From positions 62,001-126,000 of the forward strand of contig CAVSMH010000003.1 in NCBI GenBank assembly GCA_963728965.1: 64,000 bases of DNA, in the 5' to 3' direction. The notes beneath the pieces were generated by a model that ran no database searches, was not told the DNA's origin, and saw nothing but the letters and a program-made list of their open reading frames with translations. Shown piece by piece: positions 7,782 to 16,723 of this stretch. Positions within the stretch are counted from its first letter, which is position 1. Every line of letters begins with the position of its first letter. Position numbers and translations under genes: made by a program. This DNA is from DASQZT01 sp963728965. GTDB lineage: Bacteria > Acidobacteriota > Terriglobia > Bryobacterales > Bryobacteraceae.

Positions 7782-9605
7782 TCACATGCGTTTGGCAAGC
7801 TGCACGCTGGCTTCCACCGGTTTGCCGTCGCGCAACACCTTCACCTTCACTTCATCGCCCACCTTCTTCGATTGCAGGGCGTACGTGAAGTCGTACAGGT
7901 TCTGGATCGGTTTGCCGTCGAATTCGACCATGATGTCGCCGGCGTGGAAGCCGGCCTTGGCGGCGGGCGAACCCTCGCGCACATCCGCGAACCTGACGCC
8001 CTTGATGCCTTCGCCGAAATCCGGAATCGAGCCGAACCAGGGGCCGTAGCCCGAGCCGGATGACGAACTAATGGGGCCGGCCGAGCCTTGCCCGTGCGCC
8101 GGCGGCATCACGCGTACGAACTGCGGGCGGTCCGCCGATTCCCGGAGGCCGTCGGTCACATCGGCCACCATCTCCAGCAGCCGCGAGGCGGCGGGTGCGT
8201 CGATCTTGTCCCAGGTGTCGCTGGGCTTGTGGTAATCGCCGTGGAGCCCGGAAAAGAAAAACAGCACCGGCACCCTTCCAATCGTGAAGGAGGTGTGATC
8301 GCTCGAGCCGTAACCGGTGGAATCGGAGTAATCGAGAGTCACATGATAGGCCGGCGCGATGCGGTCGAGCATGGGCCGGAAGTTCGACCCGGTGGAGACC
8401 CCGCCAATGTAGATCTTCCCGTTGCGCACCCGGCCGATCATGTCCATGTTGATCATGGCCACCGCGTTGGTGAGCGGCAGTTCGGGGTGCGCCACATACC
8501 ACGCGGAGCCCAGCAATCCCTGCTCTTCGCCGGCAAAGGTCAAAAACAGGATGCCGCGTTTCTGCTTCGGCTGGGAAACGAACCAGCGCGCCAGCTCGAT
8601 CACTCCGGCGGTCCCCGACGCGTTGTCGTCGGCGCCGGGATGAATCGTTCCGGTCTGGCTCGGGGCCAGGGAATACTGCCCGCCCAACCCGAGGTGGTCG
8701 TAGTGCGCGCCGATGATGACGTATTCGTCGGTTTGGCCGGGGAGGTATCCCGCTACATTGTGGACGGTCTTGTGCTCGCGGACCACGTCCACGTTGGCCT
8801 CGATTTCGAGCGTCGAAGGCAAGGCGAACGACTCCGGTTTCAGATCCCGGTCGATGGCCGCTTCCATCCCATCCAGCGTCTTGCCGGTCCCTTCGAACCA
8901 GGACGCGGCTACCTCGTCCTTCACCTGCACAAAGGCGATGCCGGCATCCGAGGGTCCGTCGTTGCCGCCGAACTTCTCCAGTTGATCCGGCTCGCCCGCG
9001 TGATGGGCCGTGTCGTTCACCAGGAACACCGCGGCGGCGCCGTGCATTTTGGCATTGCTGGCCTTGCTCGCCAGCCGGGAGTGCTCGGTAAAATTCTTGC
9101 CCGCGAACACGCTCTTCTCGTCCAGTTCCTGGGGTTCGTGGCGCAGCAGCAGAACGATCTTGCCCTTGACGTCCAGGCCGGCATAGTCGTCGTAATGGAA
9201 TTCGGGCGCGGTGATTCCGTAGCCGGCGAACACCACGCCGCCCTTTAATCTGGCGGCGCTCGAAAAGTGGAGCGGAATGAAATCGTCGATGAACCGCAGC
9301 GCCGTGGTGTGGTGGTGGGCGACGACGCGGAGGCGGTTCGCTTTGCCCAGGGTCGCGCTGGTGGTCACTTCGAAGGGCTGGTAATAGCTCTTGCCGCCCA
9401 GCGTCTGAAGGCCGAACTCGCGGAATTTGCGCGATATGAAATCCGCTGCCTTTTCGAGCTCGGGAGAGCCGGTGGCCCGACCGCGCAGCTCGGGCGAAGC
9501 CAGGAATTTGACGTCATCCAGGTACAGCGTCGGGTTAATGGTAGCCGTTGCGCCCCACAGCACGGCGCACGACAGGGTCAGGAGCAGATATCGCGGGATT
9601 TTCAT
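7782..9605 (-). CDS. Secreted M28 zinc aminopeptidase with PA and C-terminal PDZ domains
   Basis: This 607-residue protein has a signal peptide in residues 1-21. A protease-associated insert lies at about 120-280. The M28 catalytic domain carries the co-catalytic zinc ligands and acid: His301 and Asp303 in GAHYDHLG, Asp326 in GADDNASG, Glu360-Glu361 in AGEEQGLLG, Asp388 in NMDMIG and His437 in SSDHTSF. Residues 520-607 are a PDZ domain (REGSPAAKAGFHAGDIMVEF). It should release N-terminal residues from peptides outside the cytoplasm. Its ATG overlaps the stop of the DsbA-like gene by four bases (ATGA), so the two are translationally coupled and the DsbA-like protein may assist its folding. Confidence 0.92.
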   Translation of the reverse strand: MKIPRYLLLTLSCAVLWGATATINPTLYLDDVKFLASPELRGRATGSPELEKAADFISRKFREFGLQTLGGKSYYQPFEVTTSATLGKANRLRVVAHHHTTALRFIDDFIPLHFSSAARLKGGVVFAGYGITAPEFHYDDYAGLDVKGKIVLLLRHEPQELDEKSVFAGKNFTEHSRLASKASNAKMHGAAAVFLVNDTAHHAGEPDQLEKFGGNDGPSDAGIAFVQVKDEVAASWFEGTGKTLDGMEAAIDRDLKPESFALPSTLEIEANVDVVREHKTVHNVAGYLPGQTDEYVIIGAHYDHLGLGGQYSLAPSQTGTIHPGADDNASGTAGVIELARWFVSQPKQKRGILFLTFAGEEQGLLGSAWYVAHPELPLTNAVAMINMDMIGRVRNGKIYIGGVSTGSNFRPMLDRIAPAYHVTLDYSDSTGYGSSDHTSFTIGRVPVLFFFSGLHGDYHKPSDTWDKIDAPAASRLLEMVADVTDGLRESADRPQFVRVMPPAHGQGSAGPISSSSGSGYGPWFGSIPDFGEGIKGVRFADVREGSPAAKAGFHAGDIMVEFDGKPIQNLYDFTYALQSKKVGDEVKVKVLRDGKPVEASVQLAKRM

Positions 9606-10573
9606 TTCTTGGGTAGAGCGATCGGTGAGGTTTTAGTTTGCGGCTGGCCCGGCAGATCGAGCTTCAATTCGCAGCCGCAATCTTCGCCGGCGTTGTGGTG
9701 CGTCTTCTGGTACTCGATTTCGTTGTCGATGATGGCACGCAGGTTGGGCCAATCGATGGTTTGCGACAGGCGGCGGCCGTTGATGAACAAGGTCGGAGTA
9801 CCGGTGATTTCCAATGCGCGGCCCTGCTCCAGGTTCCTCTCCACTTCGGCTTCGGTGGCCTTCGTGTCCATGCACTGGCCGAGCTGAAGGGCATCGATTT
9901 CCTTTTGGCCCTTGGCCCACTCCATGGTTTTGTCTTTCAGGTTCTGGACGGTGATTTCACCCTGGTGCCCAAAGATCCAGTCGTGAAAATCCCAGAAGGC
10001 GCCGGCCTGCTGGCGATAGACGCAGCGGCTGGCGATGGCGGCAGCTTTGGCCCACGGGTGAATCGTCTCCAGGGGGAAGGTTTTGAAGTACAGGCGCACC
10101 TGCTTGGGATAGGCGGACACCAGGTTCTGCCGCAACATGGTCGCCTCCTGCTGGCAATACGGGCATTCAAAATCGCTGAACTCCACCAGCACCACGCTGG
10201 CGCCGGGGGTGCCGATGCTGGGCTCCAGTTCGGTCTTGATCTTGTCCAGGTCCCGCTTGAACGGATTGTGGTTGATGTCGTAGATGTTGGCCTGGAGCAT
10301 CTTCTGGCCGTCCTTCGAGACGAGGAACTTGAAATCCTGCGCCTGGGCCCCCATGCTGGCATGGACACCGACCTCCTGGAAACCGGGAAGCTCGGTCGAC
10401 GGCTTGGGGTCGAGCACCTGCACGGTCACGCGTTGATCCATTACGAAAAGATGGCGGACGTAGGTTTCAAGCGTGGCTTTATCGAACGCGGATTTCTTAG
10501 GAACACTCTGCGAAGGGCCCACAGCGGCCAGAAGCAAAGCTGCCGCCAGGGAAGAGTACAGCGGTTTGGACAT
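9602..10573 (-). CDS. DsbA-family thiol oxidoreductase with thioredoxin fold
   Basis: This 323-residue exported protein has a signal peptide in residues 1-24. A family-specific N-terminal region of about 110 residues is followed by a DsbA/DsbG-like thioredoxin domain with the active site CPYC in FSDFECPYCQQEA and the cis-Pro loop EITGTPTLFINGR. It probably forms or isomerises disulfides in exported proteins, or acts as a periplasmic reductase. It is the first gene of a two-gene operon with the M28/PDZ peptidase (four-base overlap). A TACAAT box lies nine bases before the ATG. Confidence 0.88.
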   Translation of the reverse strand: MSKPLYSSLAAALLLAAVGPSQSVPKKSAFDKATLETYVRHLFVMDQRVTVQVLDPKPSTELPGFQEVGVHASMGAQAQDFKFLVSKDGQKMLQANIYDINHNPFKRDLDKIKTELEPSIGTPGASVVLVEFSDFECPYCQQEATMLRQNLVSAYPKQVRLYFKTFPLETIHPWAKAAAIASRCVYRQQAGAFWDFHDWIFGHQGEITVQNLKDKTMEWAKGQKEIDALQLGQCMDTKATEAEVERNLEQGRALEITGTPTLFINGRRLSQTIDWPNLRAIIDNEIEYQKTHHNAGEDCGCELKLDLPGQPQTKTSPIALPKK

Positions 10574-10582
10574 GCTCTGACT

Positions 10583-10588
10583 ATTGTA
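10583..10588 (-). promoter_or_regulatory. Candidate -10 box for the DsbA-M28 operon
   Basis: TACAAT on the minus strand lies nine bases from the ATG at 10573, predicting a leader of at most a few bases. No clear -35 or Shine-Dalgarno is seen in this gap. Confidence 0.4.
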
Positions 10589-10676
10589 ATGGAAGGAACA
10601 GGCAGGACGGGGGCGGGTCAGGCGGGCGAAGTCCCGGCGTGGTTAGACCTACCCCGGAGGCGTCGGCGCCCTGGCG

Positions 10677-12107
10677 TTACTGCACCTCCAGGAGCGTGTT
10701 CGTGATCAGTTTCAAACCGGCTTTGAGTGAGTCGATAGGGACCCGCTCGTCGTTGCCGTGCATGCGCTGGAGGTCCTGCGCGGTGATCGGATAGGGATAA
10801 ATTCCGTAGACCGGGATGCCGCGGTTGCGCCAGGCGGCGGCGTCGGTGCCGGCCTGGAACAGGTAGGGGGTCACCCGCGCTTCGGGCCACGTGACCTTCG
10901 CCTGCTTCACCAGCGCTTCGTAGAGCGCTCCGGATTTGGGCGATTCGACGGCGCGCGCGGCGGCTGCGAGCGTGGCCGCGGCCGCTTTCTGCTGCTCCGG
11001 CGTGAGCGGACCGCGCGTTCCGGTCGTGCCGGGCGCCACGGTCACGTCCACGCGCGGCTCGCCGATCACGCGCTTCACCTCCTCGATCAGTTCGCGCGGC
11101 GTGGTGCCGGGGATGACGCGGAAATTCACCGTCGCTTCGGCCGAGCCGGGAATCACGTTGCCGCGGAAGCCGGCGTTCAGGAATACCGGCGCGATCGTGT
11201 CCCGCATGATCGCGTGCAGCAGCGTGTTTTCCGAGATCGCCCGATCGGCCGCCCCGACGAGCGCGGCATCGTGGCTGGTCGCCAGATTCCGAAAGTGGGT
11301 CTTCAGCGGCTCCGCGCTGGTTTCCGCAAGCGTGAGGAAGAACTGGCGGGTGGACTCCGTGAGCTTCGGCGGGGTTTCGTATTCGGAGAGCTTCACCAGC
11401 GCGCGCGCCAGCGTGAAAATGGCATTGTCACGCAGCGGCATGGAAGAATGCGTGGACGTGCCCCGGGCGGTGAGCAGCAGCGAGATGCTGCGCTTGTCGG
11501 CGGTGGAAATGCTGACGTACTGCACCTTGCCGGAGCGGTCTTGGATGATCCAGCCGCCCTCGTTGAGGGCGAATTCGCAGTCGATTTTGTCCCAGGCTTT
11601 CTGAGCCAGGTAGCCTGTACCGTACAGCCCCCCTTCTTCATCGGCCTCGGATAGGAAAATGATATCGCGGGTCAGCGGACGCCGTTGCCGGGCGATATCC
11701 ATCACGGCCTCGGCGAACACCGCCAGGCCGCCTTTGAAATCGATGGCGCCGCGGCCCCACACGTACCCCTCGCGGATCAGGCCCGCGAACGGATCCACGG
11801 TCCACTTCTCGCGCTCCACCCCCACCACATCGGCATGCGCGGCCACCAGCACCGGGCGCTTGCTGCCATTGCCGCGGAGCCGCGCAATAAAGTGCGACTT
11901 GCCGGCGACGGGCGTGGGGACTATGTCGATTTCAAAGCCCCGCGGCGCGAACTTCGTCTTCAGGAACTGCGCCATTCGGTCTTCGTTCCCGGGAGGATTG
12001 CTCGTGTCGATGCGGATGATCTCGGAGAGCAGGCGCGCCACCTCGGGCACCTGCGGCTGCGCCGATGCCAGCGCGGCGCAGAAAAGGAACACGCACGGAC
12101 GCCGCAT
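10677..12107 (-). CDS. Secreted M20 family zinc peptidase
   Basis: This 476-residue protein starts at the ATG at 12105-12107. A GTG five codons upstream would overlap the PhyH stop, but the signal peptide (MRRPCVFLFCAALASA) starts naturally at the ATG and GAGGGG lies upstream. M20 zinc motifs are intact: His91 and Asp93 in AAHADVVG, Asp123 in GRGAIDFKGG and Glu157-Glu158 in SEADEEGG. The dimerisation/lid domain lies about 200-330. M20 enzymes are carboxypeptidases or dipeptidases; this one is exported. It follows the PhyH gene closely and may be co-transcribed with it, though no functional link is obvious. Confidence 0.9.
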   Translation of the reverse strand: MRRPCVFLFCAALASAQPQVPEVARLLSEIIRIDTSNPPGNEDRMAQFLKTKFAPRGFEIDIVPTPVAGKSHFIARLRGNGSKRPVLVAAHADVVGVEREKWTVDPFAGLIREGYVWGRGAIDFKGGLAVFAEAVMDIARQRRPLTRDIIFLSEADEEGGLYGTGYLAQKAWDKIDCEFALNEGGWIIQDRSGKVQYVSISTADKRSISLLLTARGTSTHSSMPLRDNAIFTLARALVKLSEYETPPKLTESTRQFFLTLAETSAEPLKTHFRNLATSHDAALVGAADRAISENTLLHAIMRDTIAPVFLNAGFRGNVIPGSAEATVNFRVIPGTTPRELIEEVKRVIGEPRVDVTVAPGTTGTRGPLTPEQQKAAAATLAAAARAVESPKSGALYEALVKQAKVTWPEARVTPYLFQAGTDAAAWRNRGIPVYGIYPYPITAQDLQRMHGNDERVPIDSLKAGLKLITNTLLEVQ

Positions 12108-12118
12108 GAGCCTGCCCC

Positions 12119-12964
12119 TCACGAATCCGAACCAAGACTGCTCGCGCTTCGGTCGGCGTCCGGATTCAGCCAGGCGACGTCGGCTGTCGAATCGGCAAAG
12201 CGCTTCATTCCGGCTTCGCGAATGGCGGCATCGGGCACCTTGCTCAATGGGGTGTAGCGCGGGTGGTGCGCTTCCTTGTACGGATCGTTGCGCGCCGCGT
12301 TATAGCAGCAGATCATCGACCACCGGGGATGGTCGGAGCGGTTGCGATCGGAGCGGTGCAGCAGATTGGCGTGGAAGAACAGCGCGTCGCCCGGCTGCAT
12401 TTCCACGTGGACCAGCGGCAAGCGCTTGAGGATCTCTTCGACGCGCTCGCGGTCGGCGCCGGCCTGGTCGCCGGTCAGCACGTGGTCGATGCGGCCGAGA
12501 TGGTGCGATCCCGGCACCACCTGCAGGCAGCCGTTCTCGCGCGTGGCGGCGTCCACCGCGATGAAGGCGCTGGTGAGCAGCGGGGCCAGCACGCCATTCT
12601 GATACCAGTAGCCGTAGTCCTGGTGCCAGGCCCAGGCGCCGCCCACCCCGGCATCTTTCATGATCATCTTGGAGTGGTAGTGGTACACCTCGCCTTCGAG
12701 CAGCTTTTCGGCCGAGTTCACCACCGACTCCGAGCGGGCGAACATGCCGTAGATGGTGTCGCCGGGGTGGTTCCACAACGACAGGCGCACCACGCCGCCT
12801 TCCCCATCGGCGCGGCCGAAGGAGTGCTGGTCGAGCTGGCGGTCTTCCTTGGCCGCCCGGCGGAGCAGGCCGATTTCTTCCGCGTCGAAAAAGCCGCGCG
12901 CCAGGACGCAGCCCTGGGCCTCATATTCGTGGATTTGGGCGTCAGTGATAGGACCGTGTGCCAT
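12119..12964 (-). CDS. PhyH-family Fe(II)/2-oxoglutarate dioxygenase
   Basis: This 281-residue cytoplasmic protein of the phytanoyl-CoA dioxygenase (PhyH) family has the iron triad intact: His114 and Asp116 in WHQDYGYW and distal His203 in LLHRSDRN. The 2-oxoglutarate-binding Arg is probably Arg207 or Arg214 nearby. The family hydroxylates lipids, compatible solutes and secondary metabolites, so the substrate cannot be assigned. It is divergent from the Gfo/Idh/MocA oxidoreductase, with 42 bases between the two starts. A TAAGAT box lies eight bases upstream of its ATG. Confidence 0.88.
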   Translation of the reverse strand: MAHGPITDAQIHEYEAQGCVLARGFFDAEEIGLLRRAAKEDRQLDQHSFGRADGEGGVVRLSLWNHPGDTIYGMFARSESVVNSAEKLLEGEVYHYHSKMIMKDAGVGGAWAWHQDYGYWYQNGVLAPLLTSAFIAVDAATRENGCLQVVPGSHHLGRIDHVLTGDQAGADRERVEEILKRLPLVHVEMQPGDALFFHANLLHRSDRNRSDHPRWSMICCYNAARNDPYKEAHHPRYTPLSKVPDAAIREAGMKRFADSTADVAWLNPDADRSASSLGSDS

Positions 12965-12972
12965 AGGCTTGA

Positions 12973-12978
12973 ATCTTA
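12973..12978 (-). promoter_or_regulatory. Candidate -10 box for the PhyH gene
   Basis: TAAGAT on the minus strand lies eight bases before the ATG at 12964, in the 42-base gap shared with the divergent oxidoreductase. It follows the same close-spaced TANNNT pattern as other starts in the window. Confidence 0.35.
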
Positions 12979-13006
12979 CCAGAGGCGGTTGTAGGCTGCT
13001 TTATTG

Positions 13007-14047
13007 ATGAAGACGGTGCGCATTGCCATGCTCGGCTCCGGGTTCGTGGCCGAGTTCTACATGCAGGGACTGGCGAACGTGAACGGGCAGGAGGTGGTGG
13101 CGAACTACTCGCGCGACCAGGAGCGGGCCCGGGAGTTCGCCGCGCGATGGTCGATCGCCCAACCCTCCACGGACCTCGAGGCCCTGATCGCGCGGCGCGA
13201 TGTGGACCTCTACATCATCGCCCTGCCCAACGAGGCGCACCTGCCGGTGGCGCTAGCCCTGGCCAAGGCAGGGCGGAATCAGGTCTGCACCAAGCCCCTC
13301 GCGCGCCATCGCGACGAGGCCCGGGCCATGGCCGACGCGGCGGCACACGCCGGGGCGATGCATGGGTATGCCGAAACCGAGGTCTTCGCCCCGTGCGTGG
13401 TGAAGGCACGCGCCATCATCGAAGGCGGCGGCATCGGGAGCGTGTTGTGGGTGCGGTCGCGCGAATCGCACAGCGGACCGCACAGCCCCCATTTCTGGGA
13501 CGTGGAAAAGACCGGCGGCGGAGCGATGAACGATCTGGGCTGCCATTGCATCGCCGCGGCGCGCTACTTCTTCGGCAAAGAAGACCCGGTCGTCGAAGTG
13601 ATGGCGTGGGGCGCGCGACTGGTCCACACCACGAAGACCGCCGGCGAGGACAACGCTCTCCTCGTGCTGAAATTCGCCAGCGGCGGAATCGGCCACTGCG
13701 AGCTATCCTGGACCACCAAAGGCGGGCTCGACCTGCGCAACGAGATTCACGGGTCCAACGGCTCCATCTTCACCGACGTGACCCGCGGTACGCCCATCGC
13801 CAGCTTCACCACCGGCTCGGCCGGATACGTGGTCGAGAAGGCGGACGCCGACTCCGGCTGGACCCGCCCGCTCCCCGAAGAAGCCTTCGCCTACGGCTAC
13901 CAGGCCGAGATGCGGCACTTCGTCGAGTGCGTACGCGACGGCAAGACGCCGCGCGAGACGTATCACGACGGGTACCTGGTGAACTGCATTTTGGACGCCG
14001 GATATGAATCCATGCGCAGCGGGCGATGGGTGGCGGTAGGGGCATGA
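13007..14047 (+). CDS. Gfo/Idh/MocA-family NAD(P)-dependent oxidoreductase
   Basis: This 346-residue protein has an N-terminal Rossmann fold (MLGSGFVAEFYMQG) and the family CTKPLARH motif in place of the common EKP. A C-terminal alpha/beta domain includes GGGAMNDLGCHCIAAARYF, matching the usual GG..D.G.H active-site segment. These enzymes interconvert alcohols and ketones, usually on sugars or cyclitols; the substrate is not predictable. I chose the ATG at 13007 over the preceding TTG because the GxGxxA motif then sits at the normal distance. It is divergent from the PhyH dioxygenase. Pairs of PhyH and Gfo/Idh genes are often found together in catabolic loci. Confidence 0.9.
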   Translation: MKTVRIAMLGSGFVAEFYMQGLANVNGQEVVANYSRDQERAREFAARWSIAQPSTDLEALIARRDVDLYIIALPNEAHLPVALALAKAGRNQVCTKPLARHRDEARAMADAAAHAGAMHGYAETEVFAPCVVKARAIIEGGGIGSVLWVRSRESHSGPHSPHFWDVEKTGGGAMNDLGCHCIAAARYFFGKEDPVVEVMAWGARLVHTTKTAGEDNALLVLKFASGGIGHCELSWTTKGGLDLRNEIHGSNGSIFTDVTRGTPIASFTTGSAGYVVEKADADSGWTRPLPEEAFAYGYQAEMRHFVECVRDGKTPRETYHDGYLVNCILDAGYESMRSGRWVAVGA

Positions 14048-14060
14048 TATTTTGGAACCC

Positions 14061-16715
14061 ATGCGCCGCCTCCTCTTCACCCTCAGCGTCCTCGTCCCGC
14101 TTCTGACGGCCCAGAATCCCTATCCCCAATTCGATTCGGCACTGGAGTGGCGCATGATCGGCCCGTTCCGCGCCGGCCGCACGGTGGGCGCCTCTGGCAT
14201 CGCCGCCCAGCCCAACGTGTTCTACATCGGTGTGAACAACGGCGGCGTGTGGAAGACTGACGACTACGGGCGAACCTGGAACCCGCTCTTCGACGACCAG
14301 CCCACCGGATCCATCGGCACGCTGGCGATCGCACCATCCGATCCGGCCACCATTTACGTGGGCAGCGGCGAGGGCTTGCAGCGGCCCGACCTCTCGGTGG
14401 GCGACGGCATCTACAAATCCGCCGATGGGGGCAAGACGTGGCGCCACCTGGGCCTGCGCGACGGGCAGCAGATTCCCGCCCTCCTCGTCGATCCCAACGA
14501 CCCCAACCGCGTGTTCGCGGCGGTGCTCGGCCACCCCTACGGGCCCAACCCCGAACGCGGCGTGTTCCGCTCGACCGATGGCGGAGTAACCTGGCGCAAG
14601 GTCCTCTACAAGGACGAGCACACCGGCGCGGTGGACCTGGCGTTCGACCCGAAGAATGCGCAGATCGTCTATGCGGTGCTGTGGCAGGCCCGGCAGGCAC
14701 CCTGGGAGAACGGCGTGTTTTCCGGGCCGAACAGCGGCCTGTTCAAATCCACCGACGGCGGCACTACCTGGCACCCGCTCACCGGCGGACTCCCCGGCGC
14801 CGCCCAGGGCTTGGGCCGCATCGGCATCGCCGTCGCGCCGGCCGATGGCAGGCGCCTTTACGCACTCGTGCAGTCGCGCGAAGCGGGCGGGCTGTATCGC
14901 TCCGACGATGCGGGCGCCAACTGGCGGCGCGTCAACGCCGATCCGCGTATCAACGGCCGTGGCGACGATTTCGCCTGTGTCCGCGTGGATCCGAAGAACA
15001 AAGACATCGTCTACTCCGCCAACATCTCGACGTACCGATCGGTGGACGGCGGCCAGACCTTTACCGCCATTAAAGGCGCCCCCGGCGGCGACGACTACCA
15101 TAACCTCTGGATCAACCCCGATCACCCCGGCATCCTCCTGCTGGCCAGCGACCAGGGCGCCACCATCAGCGTGAACGGCGGGCGCACCTGGAGTTCCTGG
15201 TACAACCAGCCCACCGCGCAGTTCTATCACGTGATCACCGACAACCAAGTCCCGTATTGGGTCTATGGCGGCCAGCAGGAGAGCGGCTCGGCGGCCGTCG
15301 CCAGCCGTGGCAACAACGGCGCCATCACCTTCCGCGACTGGCATCCGGTGGGCGCCGAAGAGTACGCCTACATCGCCCCCGACCCGCTCCACCCGGACAT
15401 CGTCTATGGCGGCAAGGTGACCCGATGGCATCGGTCGACCGGCGAGGTGGAAAGCGTCAGGCCCCGCGGCGACTACCGCTACCTGCGCACGGCGCCGCTC
15501 CTGTTTTCGCCGGTCGATCCCCATATCCTTTACCTCGGTGCGCAGATGGTCCTCAAGACCACCAACGGCGGCGACAGCTGGGAGCCCATCAGCCCGGACC
15601 TGTCGCGCGAGTCCTACCCGCTGCCCGCCAGCGTGGCCTCCTACGGCGAGGCCGCCAGAGCGCAAGCGACGCGCCGCGGCGTTGTGTATGCCATCGGCCC
15701 GTCGTACTTGAACGTGAACACCCTCTGGGCCGGCACCGACGACGGCCTGATTCACCTCACCCGCGACGGCGGCAAGACCTGGAACGACGTGACTCCCCCC
15801 GGGCTCGCGCCATGGAGCAAGGTGTCCCAACTCGATGCTTCGCACTTCGATGACGGCAGCGTCTATGCCGCCATCAACGCCCTGCGCCTCGACGATCGGA
15901 AGCCGCACATCTGGCGCACCCACGATGGCGGCGCCACCTGGAAGGAGATCGTGCGCGGACTGCCCGACGCTGCCGTCAACGCGGTGCGCGAAGACCCCGT
16001 GCGCCGGGGCCTGCTCTTTGCGGCGACCGAGCTGGCCGTCTTCGTGTCGTTCAACGACGGTGACGATTGGCAGCCCCTGCGCCTGAACATGCCCGCCACC
16101 TCGATTCGCGACCTGGTGATTCACCGGGAGGACCTGGTAGTCGGTACGCACGGACGCAGCTTCTGGATTCTGGATGACATCTCGCCGCTGCGGCAGATCG
16201 CCCCCGGAGCGGTTAGCGGGGCCGCGCACCTGTTCGCGCCGCGGGCGGCCTTCCGGCTGCCCCGCAACACCAACACCGATACGCCGCTGCCGCCCGAAGA
16301 ACCCGCGGGCAAGAATCCGCCCGATGGCGCGATCCTGTACTACTACCTGAAATCGCCGGCTGCGGTCACCCTGGAGATCCTGGATGCCGCCGGCCGCCTG
16401 GTGCGGCGATTTTCGAGCGCGGACCAGCCGCCGGCGAACGCGCCGGAGGCCAACATCCCCAGCTATTGGATCCGGCCGTTTCAACCGCTCTCGGGCGAAG
16501 CCGGCATGCACCGCTTCGTCTGGGACCTGCACGCCGCTCCGCAGGCCGGAGGCGGACGCCGCGGCGGCGGTTATCCCATATCGGCCATCTACCACGACAC
16601 GCCGGGACCCCAGGGCGAGTGGATGCCGCCAGGCACCTACACCGTCAGGCTGACTGCCGATGGGCGGAGTTACACACAGCCGCTGTTGGTCAAGCCCGAT
16701 CCCAGACGGCGGTGA
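14061..16715 (+). CDS. Secreted Asp-box/BNR-type beta-propeller protein (VPS10/sialidase-like fold)
   Basis: This 884-residue protein has a signal peptide in residues 1-18 (MRRLLFTLSVLVPLLTAQ). At least ten Asp-box-like repeats of the type STDGGxTW are visible, for example KSADGGKTW, RSTDGGVTW, KSTDGGTTW, RSVDGGQTF and KTTNGGDSW, which indicates one or two large beta-propellers. The last 150 residues resemble a FlgD/Ig-like module (LVRRFSSADQPP, RFVWDLHA). Proteins of this type are abundant in Acidobacteria and are annotated as BNR-repeat glycosyl hydrolases, but I see no sialidase catalytic residues that would prove enzymatic activity. A GATATT box lies nine bases before the ATG and no ribosome site is evident. 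Confidence 0.85.
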   Translation: MRRLLFTLSVLVPLLTAQNPYPQFDSALEWRMIGPFRAGRTVGASGIAAQPNVFYIGVNNGGVWKTDDYGRTWNPLFDDQPTGSIGTLAIAPSDPATIYVGSGEGLQRPDLSVGDGIYKSADGGKTWRHLGLRDGQQIPALLVDPNDPNRVFAAVLGHPYGPNPERGVFRSTDGGVTWRKVLYKDEHTGAVDLAFDPKNAQIVYAVLWQARQAPWENGVFSGPNSGLFKSTDGGTTWHPLTGGLPGAAQGLGRIGIAVAPADGRRLYALVQSREAGGLYRSDDAGANWRRVNADPRINGRGDDFACVRVDPKNKDIVYSANISTYRSVDGGQTFTAIKGAPGGDDYHNLWINPDHPGILLLASDQGATISVNGGRTWSSWYNQPTAQFYHVITDNQVPYWVYGGQQESGSAAVASRGNNGAITFRDWHPVGAEEYAYIAPDPLHPDIVYGGKVTRWHRSTGEVESVRPRGDYRYLRTAPLLFSPVDPHILYLGAQMVLKTTNGGDSWEPISPDLSRESYPLPASVASYGEAARAQATRRGVVYAIGPSYLNVNTLWAGTDDGLIHLTRDGGKTWNDVTPPGLAPWSKVSQLDASHFDDGSVYAAINALRLDDRKPHIWRTHDGGATWKEIVRGLPDAAVNAVREDPVRRGLLFAATELAVFVSFNDGDDWQPLRLNMPATSIRDLVIHREDLVVGTHGRSFWILDDISPLRQIAPGAVSGAAHLFAPRAAFRLPRNTNTDTPLPPEEPAGKNPPDGAILYYYLKSPAAVTLEILDAAGRLVRRFSSADQPPANAPEANIPSYWIRPFQPLSGEAGMHRFVWDLHAAPQAGGGRRGGGYPISAIYHDTPGPQGEWMPPGTYTVRLTADGRSYTQPLLVKPDPRRR

Positions 16716-16723
16716 ACCAGATC

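Noticed and set aside
13806..16595. Long minus-strand frame opposite the Asp-box propeller gene
   Set aside because: The propeller protein on the plus strand has a signal peptide and ten repeats; the opposite frame has only shadow composition.
16466..16723. N-terminal extension of the Ca2+/Na+ antiporter reading back into the propeller gene
   Set aside because: The extension is Arg/His-rich, overlaps a real gene, and the antiporter family starts with its first membrane helix near the chosen ATG.
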